Assembly: GCA_051530055.1 (NCBI GenBank)
Contig: CM121341.1
Location: forward strand, 11,470,001-11,534,000
Source of the DNA: Neoechinorhynchus agilis
Lineage: Eukaryota; Acanthocephala
Length of the DNA: 64,000 nucleotides
Direction of reading: 5' to 3'
Both the position numbers and the translations under genes were made by a program. Position 1 is the stretch's first letter. Every line of letters begins with the position of its first letter. Below the pieces are notes generated by a model, which was given only the letters and a program-made list of their open reading frames with translations, made no database searches and was not told the DNA's origin. Below are positions 13,001 through 24,171 of this stretch, piece after piece.

Positions 13001-14232
13001 CAAAAGCTAGCGCGTTAAATGGAAAATCTAACCGGGAAATTTTATCACAGACTAAAAAATGTACACTCCTTTATGCAGTCTTTTAGACTAAGTCAAAGAA
13101 ATCGTGGAACTTTCTTGAGCACTTTTTCAAATCTTCCAAAAAATACCTTAAGCTTCTATAATGGACATAATTTCTTAAATCATGAGCATTTTGATGATTA
13201 CTTTGAGATCTTAAAATTTACCTGATATCGAAGGCAAACAAGATTCTTCGATTTTAACAGTAACCAGTGCCGGTTGGCTTTCCGCTTGATCGAAGCAATC
13301 GAATGCCACAACATGAAACATGAATTGTTCTTTTCCGTGTGTCTTGTAAATATGTCTGGTAGGTCGAACAAATCCATCTGAATTGACCATAAATGGAACG
13401 TCTTCTTTGATTTTATAACCACAGGCTACGTGATTATTGATACAATCGTCGTCATGAGCCGATATCTAGTGACGAAAACCGGGTTAAAACTACGAAGAAA
13501 TTGAAAAACCTTTAAAATATCGCTGGGTTCCGTTCCTTCGACATATTTCGCGACATATTCCAATTGATTGAACACTGGAAGATGTTCGTTGCTTTCGTGA
13601 AGGTTGACTTGTACTCGTAGGCTATATAGGGCGAAGTATTCGATGTTGGCAAAACAATTAAATACCTTTTATCAATTTCAACTTCTCCATTAGGACATTG
13701 TTTAGCAATCGCTAAGAGATAAGAGGACCTCCAACTGCACTCCGATCGATTTTTATTTGCGGCATGAATTGTACTTCCTTCCAAAATAAAATTCGAAGAC
13801 GTGACCCAGTGGCCGTCTACTTGCTCCAGGGTTAATAATTTACAATTTTCTTTTTTTATAAAAAATCAGGCTATAAGAAACCACTTTTTTTAAAAACCTT
13901 CATAAACACTGTTAAATATTCCTGAACTCAGTTCAAATGACGGCGATTTTCTCGATGCATGTATTGCAAACGGAACGTACGATTCTAATAGCGAAAAAAG
14001 TAGTTTGAATTGTTTTTCCCATTAAATACCGTTCGTATTTGATTGAGCTCCAGTGTAAATTAAAGTTGTTATCAGCACGAAGACGATCTCCATCATCTCG
14101 GTTCCACTTCCTGCACTTGTTCGAAAGTGATCTCTGAAAAAGTTGCACAGAAAGCGACGTTTCTCCGACTGCCAAAGTTACTCGCTTTTGTGTAGGTGAC
14201 TCAGTCTGCTTCATTTTAAAGGCCCATGTCAC
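10009..14232 (-). CDS. casy/clstn: Calsyntenin (alcadein), multi-exon
   Basis: Exons separated by introns of about 15-60 bp reconstruct a calsyntenin. In order: a cadherin repeat ending in NEHLPVFNQLEY (~13550); a second repeat with DCINNHVACGYKIKEDVPF and FDCFDQ (~13220-13470); a LamG-like domain with the family hallmark SDKDSMNRHHFSVYL (~11880-12300); the post-LamG region (11134-11547, ~10440-10600); a transmembrane helix FLVVGALMATCSFLIAYILI (~10140-10205); and a short cytoplasmic tail ending at a TAA at 10009-10011. Calsyntenins are type I postsynaptic and vesicle proteins that bind kinesin light chain through W-D-D-S motifs. No such motif is visible in the ~40-residue tail here. The start codon and signal peptide could not be fixed; 14232 is the furthest supported coding base. 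The interval 12690-13200 looks like a long intron. Confidence 0.88.
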
Positions 14233-14749
14233 ACTCGCTGTTAATAATGTTAGTGTTTACAATTCTTGGAATAATAAAGGAGAGAAATTTGACACTTACA
14301 TAAGTAAAAATACCCAATATTTTTGGATGCGAATTGGAGAAGCTAGAAAACATTCGCCTTTCAAGAAGGAACGGTTATTTAGATTTGCTATTTTCTAATA
14401 TAATGATTTTCTAAGACACTCGTGTCTTCTCACACTAGCCATAATGTGTAATCTTGTTAATTTGTTGCAAATGAAATTAAAATTTAAACATGTATTGTTT
14501 TGTGAGAATCGTAGAATATTATTGGAAACACGTTCAATACCTTCTAATTGATGTCATTTTTGATATTCGTAACCGTTTCAAACACATTCATTTAGAGATA
14601 TAAATAGATCCATTGGCAGTTTTTATTTGCGAACCTTTTGACATAATATATTGAAAAAATTAGGCAATTATTAGTGGATTGTTGTTTTTCTGAGCATTGA
14701 TTACCTCTCAAAGTAAAAAGAGATGATTTATTTTTTATTCCATTAAATC
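14233..14749. other. Intergenic
   Basis: AT-rich; possibly the calsyntenin first exon and promoter at the right-hand side of its locus. A short frame starting at about 14345 on the minus strand followed by GTAAGT could be a leader exon, but its phase does not fit the next exon. Confidence 0.3.
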
Positions 14750-15697
14750 TTAGACGGGTGTAAACGCCGGTTTGCCCAATTGCGCTTCATGCATTGGTTC
14801 ATGTCTGGACGAGAAATAGTAGAAAAATGATGATCTGCAAATATTTCCCAAGCATAGTTTAAAATAAACTCTAATTCCACCACTCTTCCACTCCTCGCTG
14901 CCCTTTAAGGATAAAACATTCATTCGTGTTCTCCTCACCTCTCCCGGTTGAAGAATAGTTGGACGGAGATCTGACTTTGTTGCAGCTCCAGGAAACACGC
15001 ATGCTTTAGAACTTAATTCATCAATCAATACGAGTGAATCTTCCCAAGAAATATGACCGTTCTGATCACTGAGAAGGGCTTCAACCTCAATAGGCGATGA
15101 GCTAATATTCGCTACACTGACAATGAATTCACCGTCCCCATAAGGAGCTGAATATTGGAGTGCCGGATCACCACTACGAACTTGTTCTACTTTTAAATCC
15201 ACACCTTCGCCACAGTACATCGCCGGTCGTCGAGTTTGGCAGCACTTCACCTTTGCATAATACTTTTGATCGTTGTACCATCGAGGCTCAGTCATAGTCT
15301 TAGGAAATGGAGAAACCCATCCGCTATGAGTACGTGTCCAACCGCATGGGATTGATGGTAATTCCATCAAGAGCTGCATTATTTCGCCATCGTTGGCTTT
15401 CTGGATAACGTCGATAACTGGATAACCCTCATTGATATGCCCTCCAACGACGTATTTAACATCCGTAGCAAATACCGGCTCTTCCATTTGGCGAGCTTGA
15501 AATCCGTACTCCTCGACATCACCGTGTCCATTCTCATGTGGACCTCCTCTAATGAACTTTTTATTTTGGAAACTGAGTTTTTTATGATGGATTGGTGGCA
15601 GTGATTGTGAAACCATTTGACCTATTGATTGATCGACATTTGCTGTAAAGATAAACTCGCATTGCATCAAGTCGGTTGCGAGATGGTTTGGATCCAT
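14750..15697 (-). CDS. Unrecognised single-exon protein, 315 aa
   Basis: Complete frame from ATG (15697) to stop with codon use like the neighbours, so probably a real gene. There is no signal peptide and no obvious transmembrane segment. The N-terminal ~60 residues are polar. The middle has a cysteine-containing segment (CGWTRTHSGW, KVKCCQTRRPAMYC). The C-terminal ~140 residues alternate hydrophobic and polar residues with PALQYSAPYGDGEFIVSV and a proline-turn LQPGEVRRTR, suggesting an Ig-like or MSP-like beta sandwich. That fold is inference from the pattern only. It is the sole gene between calsyntenin and the CTNNBL1 fragment, all on the minus strand, with no sign of an operon. I do not recognise a family and assign no function. 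Confidence 0.7.
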   Translation of the reverse strand: MDPNHLATDLMQCEFIFTANVDQSIGQMVSQSLPPIHHKKLSFQNKKFIRGGPHENGHGDVEEYGFQARQMEEPVFATDVKYVVGGHINEGYPVIDVIQKANDGEIMQLLMELPSIPCGWTRTHSGWVSPFPKTMTEPRWYNDQKYYAKVKCCQTRRPAMYCGEGVDLKVEQVRSGDPALQYSAPYGDGEFIVSVANISSSPIEVEALLSDQNGHISWEDSLVLIDELSSKACVFPGAATKSDLRPTILQPGEVRRTRMNVLSLKGSEEWKSGGIRVYFKLCLGNICRSSFFYYFSSRHEPMHEAQLGKPAFTPV

Positions 15698-16416
15698 CGT
15701 CGTTCAAAAAGCAAGACACCAACCCGCGAACTCACCTTTGTGTGGTTCACTTATACTTCTCGAGCTCTGTCGGAAAACAATTCGTCATAAGAAGCATAGA
15801 GATTCAGTGAGATGGAGAAAAGACGCACTTTATTCTAGACTAACGCCGAGATTTGTTGCACATCAACGGATGCATTTTACACCACTCAGCTCCGTGTCTT
15901 TTTAAGCAGAAGAAACAATGTAAATTCAAAAAGTGGCCCAGAGATTCTCATTTTAAAGCGTACTGCTCATTTAATGATTCTGAGGCAAATCGAACATTGT
16001 TGCAATGATTGAAGTATTCAGGTTGAAATTTTCGATTTTCAGAAAATTAAGTTTTTCTGAAGATTTTGGTACGAACTATGCGCTAAATCGACTTTTTTTG
16101 GATCACTTGAACAAAAGTAAATGAAATAATCAAACTTGATCTCGTAATCTTTTTCGGTTAGAAGATTTAACCTTAATGAATTCTGGGCTCTCAAATAAAA
16201 ACTTCTACGTATTTTATGGCTTCATCTACATGAGTAAAATATTTAAATTTGAGCTTAAAATGTTTAGACGTGACAAGCTAGCCTTAAATTGCTAGGATTT
16301 GATGATCCATCAAAAACATTCAGCGCACTCCAATGCGTAAGAGTATTAATGGCTAATGTAGCTTCGAACGCGAAACCTCTTTAAATACGAACATTATCCG
16401 TCAAAATAAGTCTTTA
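15698..16416. other. Intergenic
   Basis: No open frame or motif of note; upstream flank of the 315-aa gene and downstream flank of the CTNNBL1 fragment. Confidence 0.4.
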
Positions 16417-17540
16417 TTAGTCTTTAAATATTTCTTCACATCGTGCAATGAGTTTTTCTATGTCCTTGATGGCATGAGTAAATCCAGGACTCTTATACTG
16501 GACATAACGCCTTACAACTCCAATCACCTCCTGAATATCCACGCGTTTTACATTAAGTACCGTCTTTAAGTTATTAATAACGCTATCGTCGCATTTCTCA
16601 ATGCAAATCATCAAGGTTTCATCAATCAAAAAGAGAATATAAAGACCAGCATCCAGTTCTTTTAACAAATACTCGTCATTGTCCTCTGCTTGATACATTC
16701 GATCTGCCTTTTCGTCATCGATTATCTTACGGACCAAATGGTAGCGTTTATAATTGTCTGTATGTGTAGATGGAGTGACATTCCGAGGTGCGAAATTGAA
16801 GCGTTTTTATGTCGCCTTTAAGTGAAGACAATGCTGTGTTTTATTTATCAAACCTAGAAAATGTGATCTAAGGGTCGTGATTACCAAATATTGATTTAGC
16901 CGTTCGTTCTTTTGCGAAATCAAAACCTCAAAAATTAATATGGTCAACTAACTACAATCACGGAAATGATTTCCCTAAGCGTCAACATGAGCACTTTCTG
17001 ACCTTTTAAGGAATAAATGTCCCTTTCAAAAGGCAGATTTTTATCTTGTTTTCAAAAGGCTACTCCTCTATTCCTTAGAAAAACCCATAAATGTCACATC
17101 ATCACTAACTCAACTAACCTTTGAATTTTCTCAAAACGATTCTCGGAAAATTTGAGAAGAACTCGTTCTTTGGCTACTAGAGTACAGTTCTTGATAAGGC
17201 TGTTCACAACGGTCATTATGTACTCATGTAACTGTGATTGGGAATAAGAATCTGCTGGGACGATGCCCTGTTGTTTATGGCGTAAACTTGGCGTTTTCAT
17301 CAGCAGTGGAAATATGACACAAAGTCCGAGCATTTCTACAAAGGCATTGCAATACACTCCAATTTCAGGTACATCGGAATTCAGACAATATGAAAGGAGT
17401 TTAAGAGCTCCAAATCTGGACAGTTTCTTTCCTTTCATCATAATATTCATCAATTGAAATCCTTCTTCTTTAAAAAGTTTTCCTTGCGGTTCCATCAAGG
17501 CAAACTGAGCAAAGTGCAGTGAACAGGTAGTCAAAGATCA
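16417..17540 (-). pseudogene. CTNNBL1: Beta-catenin-like protein 1, C-terminal half only
   Basis: Two coding blocks separated by a ~350 bp interval match the C-terminal half of CTNNBL1, an armadillo-fold partner of the Prp19/CDC5L spliceosome complex. The upstream block (17094-17534) contains GKLFKEEGFQLMNIMM, MLGLCVIFPLLMKTP and ENRFEKIQRLVELV. The downstream block (16417 to ~16750) contains VRKIIDDEKADRMYQ and DNDEYLLKELDAGLYIL. Both correspond closely and in order to the human protein. A clean acceptor (TTTGCTCAG) precedes the upstream block, so an upstream exon is expected. No minus-strand frame resembling the N-terminal ~300 residues is seen between 17540 and 22200, which instead holds MITE and Penelope debris. 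Either the gene is truncated by rearrangement, or its 5' exons lie beyond a very large intron. Marked as a pseudogene on that basis; the coding blocks themselves show no stops. Confidence 0.7.
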
Positions 17541-18253
17541 TTTAGTTTAATATAAGTGAGAAATAGTTATATTAATTTGCTTGTAGCTTTCAGCAACTTT
17601 ATTCTTAAATTTTTATTGGCAATCTTAGCAGCTCAGGTGTTATAAGTTTTAAATTAAATAATCTAAGTATTTTGACTTTGGGTGGAAAAGAAGGTAAGTA
17701 TTGCCGTTTAAAAGCTTTTCTTTGTCAGCCTTCAATTATTTTGATTCCTTTGCGTAGTGCAAGCGAAATCTCGATTAGGATATTACAGACAAAAATCAAA
17801 TTCAGAAGAAACCATCAACGCCGATTATTTTAATTTTTATCTGAAGATTTATTTGAGGTAACGACTTAAGGATTTTCGAACGTTTCGAATTTGTGTGGAT
17901 ACAATTTAAGGTCGTCGTTCTCTTATTTGCTGCCATTGTTGCTACTTAAAATTCATCCAATCAGAATTAAAGATATAATTAAGCGCAACTATGGCAACAT
18001 GGCCCACTGAAACGCATCGGTATGAAAAGATCGTGTTATTTGCAACATGAACAGTGAGTATAAAAACGTTCAAATTTCTTCCCACGGAACAAGGAAAAAA
18101 TTAAAAGACCGTTTAAGGAGGTGGATTCTATAGATTTAAAGAATTAAATGCCTGAAAATCGGACGAGATATTGATTCGCTAAGGAAATGATTCTGTGGTG
18201 TCATTTTTTCCAGTAATCTCAAGTAGAAGAATGCCTAGCATCAAGTTTTATTT
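17541..18253. other. Gene-free stretch upstream of CTNNBL1 half
   Basis: Searched by eye on the minus strand for the missing CTNNBL1 exons; none seen. AT-rich, no other motif. Confidence 0.45.
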
Positions 18254-18335
18254 AGGTCTCTTCATCCGGTAAATAAATTTTTATTAAAGCTGTTTCGAAC
18301 CTCGTGGGGTTCATCTTTAGTTTGTTTATTATTAA
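18254..18335 (+). repeat. MITE family 1, solo end
   Basis: TCATCCGGTAAATAAATTTTTATTAAA is followed by GAACCTCGTGGGGTTCATC and TTTAGTTTGTT, the same terminus as the copies at 40418 and 53356. No partner arm nearby. Confidence 0.7.
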
Positions 18336-20239
18336 AAGACGCCTTGATTAACGCATGCGTTGAGCGCAAATCTGTGAATATATCTTAAATGAAGAAAACG
18401 ATATTCTTTTCCCACGGTTGATAATTTGCCCTTGGCCACACAGACAAACCGTGGAAAGGGCCTTACTTCAACACAGAATAAATGTAACCGGCTAGCCAAG
18501 GGCAAGACGCGATCAATAGACTGCAAAATAAATAGCCCAAGTAAATTGATTCTCTGGTGTCGAAGATTTCGAAGATTAAGACAGTGAGACGAAATGATGA
18601 ATCGAAGGAGAACGATGCATATTGTTTATTTTTTGGATCACCGTGTTCATTATGATGTTGCCCGCATAATTTTCCCTTATGTCATTGAGCAAATGCGGTT
18701 GCGAACAAACCAGTCAATAAAAACCTGGCGGTGACTTTGAGATTCACGACTATCGTCTACAAGAATTTCGTTTTTGTATGACATTTCAGCATTTGATCAG
18801 AGTGAAACTGCAAGAAAGACTTAAATTCCTCTCGTAATATAGTTTCATTTGAGGTCAAAGCGCAGATAATTTGAAAACCCTGTACAGCAAATATTGCGCA
18901 ATTTCCGCAAAAAGTTTGAATCTTTAGACCTTGTATAATAATTCATTTCAAACACATTACGAAATCTCTTTATCTAAGACCGATTTCTTGATGATGGAAT
19001 TAATGTTGACACACTATTGGCGGATGCTCGTTAGGTACTTTTAGATTATACTTATGAAGTTTATTTAGCGATTATTCATTAAAAAGAAAAAATAATTTAT
19101 TGAGAATGAGCAAGTAATTCTAAGAAAAATAAATACTTTTTATTTTAGTATTAATGTAAGAGCATTGAGCGTCCGGCGAAAGGATGAAATTAAATGCATT
19201 TCTATTATTTCGCTCTTTTTGAATGATGAACGAAGACAATGCCCTTCGATGGAACATTGGAAACTACCTTGGGTTTCCGCAAGGTTGTTACAGAGTATTG
19301 CTGCTCCGAGAATTTCTGTCATGAACCTAAGCCTTGGCCTTTGGTTTTATCGATAGCCTAGACTGCAAGGTCCAGGAACAAGCCTCCAACGATGAGATTC
19401 CTGTTGGTCCGCGACTCAGTCTTTAACAGAACTGAGTAAACCCCAAAGGATAGTGGCGGTAGGGTTACCTTGTAGAGCCTTCCTCAATCCGACACCATGC
19501 ACTTCGTGGAAGTCAAAAAACCAAAAATAATTATTTCCCTTATCATTGGAAACATTATAGGTGCTCCTATATATTCTGAAATTACTTCCCAGGAAAGATA
19601 TAATTTCACACTTTAAGCATTTCATCGTTTAGCAAAATAATCGAATGGGTTATCCCATGTGGGTTCGAATTCCACCCTCATTGCGATCAACTACTCACAT
19701 TACCACATTCACAAGCCATAATTTAACAACTATGAGTGGCAAAGTCGTCATCGCCACAGTATCGTCTTTATTTTCTATGCAAAAAATATTGTGAAGTACT
19801 ACTTAATTATCCAGCCGAATGATTGATCAAGTTTTCGTTTTTAAATGGAGAAAAAAACCCTTATTTTCGAGCTTTCACCGTATTATTGCTTCCTTGGAAA
19901 TCTACAAAGGGGCGTGGAGTTTTGTAGTTTGTGTTAAATTAACGACATCGAAGCGGAAAGTTCGTATCGCTTGTTGAGCAATTCTGGGGCTTTGTAGAGC
20001 TGATTTCCAGAACTTTCCCTCGAGATGTCTGCATTATCTGCGAAATCCCCTTCGCAGTGCATTTGTACAAGTGAAAAGCAGATTGAGAGACATATCGATT
20101 TGTATTTCATTGAGTGACAAAGGCGTGGCCTAATTCCGATCGAATAAGGGGTAGAAGAGATACTGATAGAGGAATTAATGCGAGATCGCGCGCAAGAAGT
20201 TGAATAGCATCCTTCGTGAAGTGAAAGCCACAAGAGAGT
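18336..20239. other. Gene-free stretch, probable repeat debris
   Basis: Short frames only, none with family features. Around 19654-19680 a GGGTTCGAATTCC box resembles a pol III B box or T-arm, but no acceptor stem closes it. The right part may belong to the 5' region of the decayed Penelope-like element that follows. Confidence 0.35.
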
Positions 20240-21160
20240 TGAAAGGAATGAGTAGCTTCGTGCATGGACCATTGCTGGTGCCCGTGATATATCCAGTGGT
20301 CAAAATACACAAGATACTAGTCGGCCCATAATCTTTGATTAAATGCAGTACAGATTATTTCGGCAGTCAATGGACCTGCGTACTGATTATCTCGCTTCTT
20401 GGCGATGGCGATTAGCCCACTGCTTCAGAAAACGATTGCTTATTTGCGGAATGTAGAAGGCTCACTTAATTCTCTGAATGCACGATGCAATGACTTAAAT
20501 GGAAGCCAGGTTATTTTTTAATTTGTCTTATTCTATACGAACGTCAACAATGAAGGAGCGATACGAATACCCGAGAAGCGATTGAATGAGAACAAAGAGA
20601 AGTCAAACCAATTGGGAATGCTGCCGACGGACGAGATTTTAGAGTGCTACGCTATGCGGCAGACGATGTGCCGTTCACCTACAGAAAAAGCTGTGAGATA
20701 GATGACGTTTAGAATAGGTTTAGTTCTATGGATTTTACTGGGCAAACCATCGGATTATCTGCCTTTCATCAATTTGTGCTCCAAAGTTAATCAGGTCACT
20801 GATTTCAGTTGGTATCGCAAACCGTAAAAGGTTAGTCATGCATAGAGATTCCCATAATCCTTGATGTTGAGATGCACAGGACAACGCTGGTTTGCTCATC
20901 TTCGTCAATGGAGCTCGAAGCATTTCGATAATTTGTTGGTCCGGACGAAGGAGCTTATCCATGCAAGCAGTCAAATAGCACCGCGGATGCCACCGTCCTC
21001 TAATTTTTCAGATCTTCGTCTTCCGAACGCTTAGTTCGAGGACTCTTGGACACTACAATTGACAGAATAGTATAGGAAGTACTTGCAGCGTTAATCGGGT
21101 AGCTTAAAGAGGTTGCACTCACGGAACACGCAATGAAGTTTTAGCGAACCCGAGAAGGAG
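20240..21160 (+). pseudogene. Decayed Penelope-like element reverse transcriptase
   Basis: Reading the plus strand across several frames recovers conserved Penelope-like RT blocks in the right order. IISAVNGPAY with LSRFLAMAISPLLQKT (~20350-20440) corresponds to the RPI(V/I)S...K.L.PL block. FVLFYTNVNNEGAIRI (~20520-20560) corresponds to SFDVVSLFTNVP...AI. LPFINLCSKVNQVTDFSWYRKP (~20760-20825) corresponds to the LPFLD...YRKPT block, followed in another frame by HRDSHNP and LLIFVNGARSIS, matching the YLH..S.HP...LV.RA.RI block. Stops and frameshifts interrupt every block, so it is dead. No GIY-YIG domain is found at its 3' side. The call rests on my recognition of family motifs, not on a search. 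Confidence 0.6.
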
Positions 21161-22203
21161 TGTCTACAGGATTTCGCCTGGAGGCTCTTCATTAACCGCC
21201 TCGATCAAGTCTCCGAGTTTCACCACTATCATAAATCTCGCTGACGAAGAATACATCGGATTAAGCGAGCGTTCTGTGCTAGGAGGTTTCGTAGCGCAGC
21301 CAAATCCTCATTGATTGGATCGATTGTTGGTGTAACATTTTCCTGGCACATCTCATTGATTGCAAGAAGGGTACTCGAATGTGGTTTGCCGGAGCCGAAA
21401 CATTTGGATCCACTTTTTCGACGTCGAATTTGCGATTAATGAAAAATTATTAAAGCATAGAGCGCACAAAACATGTACATCGCAATTGGTTGATGCTTCG
21501 TGATTATTGGTTGTTCTGTTGCTTTCGAAAGGAGCATGGGCCGACCTTTTAAGCAAAAATTAATGTAAACGTCTATTTTGCTTTTATTAGTCTTCGTTCA
21601 ACTTACGCGTTTAAAAATATTGGCACAATTTTTAGCGCAGTCTTCACAATTTCCTTAATTTTCTTCATAAAAGCACTTTGACCGAGTTTCACATGCAAGC
21701 TCCTTTTAATATATTTTGACGCAAATAATCCCAATGAGTTCACAAATTTAAGCGAGCGCAAGTAAAGCAAAATTATCATTTAAACTATTCTTTCCAAATT
21801 TAAGATACTTTATTTGGCCTTCGATTATACTCAATAAAATAATTTGATTAGGACTTCAGTCGAGTTTGAAAAATTAGGTTCTTTTAAGAGACAAGCTTTT
21901 GAATGAAACAAGAAAAATTAATCGCGATTCGCCGTATTCTGCGATATTAAACGTTGTTCATTGTGTTGCAAAAAATAGCGATCACCATCGATCGTCTAAA
22001 TCACAAGAGGCTCGCAGTATTTGATAAGACATCGAAATGTCTTTTGAGATAAAAGAGAAACCCTAAAAACATTGAGTTTTCTGTACAATAAGAAATGATG
22101 TAATCCTTTTTGACATCAAACTAAAATGGGCAAAGGAGAGAAAACCGTCGAAAGGGCAGTAGACAAATGTACATCAAATTTGACGCTTTAAATCCACTTT
22201 TCA
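21161..22203. other. Gene-free stretch
   Basis: Left part probably continues the Penelope relic without recognisable motifs; right part (21560-22203) is AT-rich promoter flank of the secreted LRR gene. Confidence 0.35.
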
Positions 22204-22210
22204 TATAAAA
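22204..22210 (+). promoter_or_regulatory. TATA box candidate for LRR gene
   Basis: TATAAAA 45 bp before the ATG at 22249, in TCATATAAAAAGC. A start site ~30 bp downstream would leave a very short leader. Sequence-only assignment. Confidence 0.4.
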
Positions 22211-22248
22211 AGCAAACGATAAGAGTTTTATATTTCTCTCTAACTAAA

Positions 22249-24171
22249 ATGACCATTCTGTCTATTGTGAAAGCGTCGCTCGTTCTAATTCTCGGATTAA
22301 GCATTTGCTTTGGAAATGATGGGCTAAATCGTTGTTCACTTCAATACCAAAAATACGACGCAGTGTACATTGTGTGCCCAACAATTAAATCCAGCAAGTC
22401 GCTATCAAGTGTTTTGAGCAGTATAGAAACAAAAAGATCAATCAATCGAATAAAAATAGAGTTAGCTTTTTTCTATGATATTGTAAACAGTAACGATCAC
22501 ATCATCCCCGTCGCTGCAGACGTATCAATATTTTGTAGAAGAAATCAAGATGAGATTATTACCATCACGAGATCTCTTATGCATAAATTCATTTATTCTA
22601 GAAGGCTTCAAATCAAAAACGCAAGATTTGGATATATCGAGGATGATGCATTTAAAGGCTTTTACAATCTGAACGATCTCGATTTGAGCGAAAATGGTTT
22701 GTGGCAGTTGGGATCAAATATGCACGTCGATCTTCGCAATCTTCAATCCTTACACTTGTCGCATAATAGTTTAAGTAATGACTGCATCAATGTTGTCGAG
22801 AGGATGAAAATGTTGAAGGTTTTAGATTTGTCCAATAATTTAATTGGGCGATTCGTGCTAACCGATGAATTCAACTTTGATAGACTGGAAAATATACGGA
22901 TCACAGATAACCTTTTAAATGAGATAAATTTAAGTCGATTGGCTAAACTTAAGAATCTTAAAATTCTAGAATTTTCATACCAACGAGATTTAAACCAATT
23001 GTTCAAAGATGAATTTCAATTCGAAAAATTGATGAAATTCGCTGTACACGGCCGAATCCCTCGACGTTTGGATTCGGGAATTCTAGCCAGAATGCCAGAA
23101 GTCAAACTTGTGAAGATATTTGGTTCGAATCTCAAAGAAGTTCCACGTGGAAACAATCGGACTGAGATGTTAATTCTAAGAAGAAATCGCATAGAAATAA
23201 TCAAGTGTAACAGCTTTGTTTCGTGGATGAATGTTAGACAATTGGACCTGTCATGGAACAGAATCACACAGATATCCGAAGTTGCATTTTATCCGCTGAA
23301 AAAACTTGAAATACTTAACCTCGGGCAAAATAAGTTGTACTTGCTTCCATCGGGAATTTTTCGAAACAACGAATTACTTGATCAACTTATATTAACAAAT
23401 ACAAAGTTATCTGTCCTCCAGGAAGATCTTTTTAAAAACGTGAAACATTTGCGGTTCCTGGACGTGTCCCAAAATTCACTGAGAGGCATGGTTTCAGATT
23501 CACTGCATTCTAAAACGATCGATTATTGTCTTGTAAAACATAATCCCTTTTATGTTCTAATATACGATAAAAATAACATTGGGGATACACTTTTTACGTT
23601 GCATGATCTTGCAAAATATATGCCTGAACCGACACGATTGGCTGCTAATGTAAACGATGAGATTACAGTCTATAATGTTTCAACAAATTTTACTCTACTA
23701 ACATGGAAAAATTTGACCCGAATACAAGATGTCCGATTGTTTATCCATGGCAATGCGTTCTCAGTCGATTTGAGTCATAATGAGATATCCGCAATCAATT
23801 ACGACGATTTTCAAGACTTGAGAAATCTTGAATTTCTTTGTTTGCAGTTTAATCGGATTCAGAAAATAACTCCTAGGGCATTTAGAAACACTCCTCGGTT
23901 AAAGATGCTCGACCTTGCCAATAATCGATTGAAAGATATAGACGATTTTTTCTTATTTTTCGGTCTTGATCAACTCATCTTTCTTCATATGGCAAATAAT
24001 GGATTCCCGTTCTTTCCATCCCATCATTTGTGTGAACTGAAGAGTTTGCAGATTCTTAATATTTCCAGCAATCCGATACGTGAATTTTACAGTAAACCTT
24101 TCAAAACTCTTCAATCTTTGCATACAATTGGAATCTATAATACAAGTATAGAAACAATTTACGATTTCTAA
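22249..24171 (+). CDS. Secreted leucine-rich repeat protein, 640 aa
   Basis: Single-exon frame. Residues 1-22 are a signal peptide (LVLILGLSICFG). From ~120 on the protein is a near-continuous array of leucine-rich repeats, many with the consensus L..L.LS.N.L, for example LNDLDLSENGLWQLG, LQSLHLSHNSL and LKMLDLANNRLKDI. A spacer of ~60 residues around residues 430-490 splits the array. There is no LRR C-cap cysteine cluster, no transmembrane helix and no GPI-type hydrophobic end; the frame stops right after a repeat (SIETIYDF). It may be a secreted adhesion or recognition protein or a C-terminally truncated receptor. The start is supported by the signal peptide and the TATA-like element upstream. 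It is unrelated in detail to the LRR/FN3 gene at 6464, so not a tandem duplicate. Confidence 0.85.
   Translation: MTILSIVKASLVLILGLSICFGNDGLNRCSLQYQKYDAVYIVCPTIKSSKSLSSVLSSIETKRSINRIKIELAFFYDIVNSNDHIIPVAADVSIFCRRNQDEIITITRSLMHKFIYSRRLQIKNARFGYIEDDAFKGFYNLNDLDLSENGLWQLGSNMHVDLRNLQSLHLSHNSLSNDCINVVERMKMLKVLDLSNNLIGRFVLTDEFNFDRLENIRITDNLLNEINLSRLAKLKNLKILEFSYQRDLNQLFKDEFQFEKLMKFAVHGRIPRRLDSGILARMPEVKLVKIFGSNLKEVPRGNNRTEMLILRRNRIEIIKCNSFVSWMNVRQLDLSWNRITQISEVAFYPLKKLEILNLGQNKLYLLPSGIFRNNELLDQLILTNTKLSVLQEDLFKNVKHLRFLDVSQNSLRGMVSDSLHSKTIDYCLVKHNPFYVLIYDKNNIGDTLFTLHDLAKYMPEPTRLAANVNDEITVYNVSTNFTLLTWKNLTRIQDVRLFIHGNAFSVDLSHNEISAINYDDFQDLRNLEFLCLQFNRIQKITPRAFRNTPRLKMLDLANNRLKDIDDFFLFFGLDQLIFLHMANNGFPFFPSHHLCELKSLQILNISSNPIREFYSKPFKTLQSLHTIGIYNTSIETIYDF

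Noticed and set aside
19640-19690. tRNA-like T-arm GGGTTCGAATTCC
   Set aside because: No acceptor stem or anticodon arm could be folded within ~90 bp upstream.
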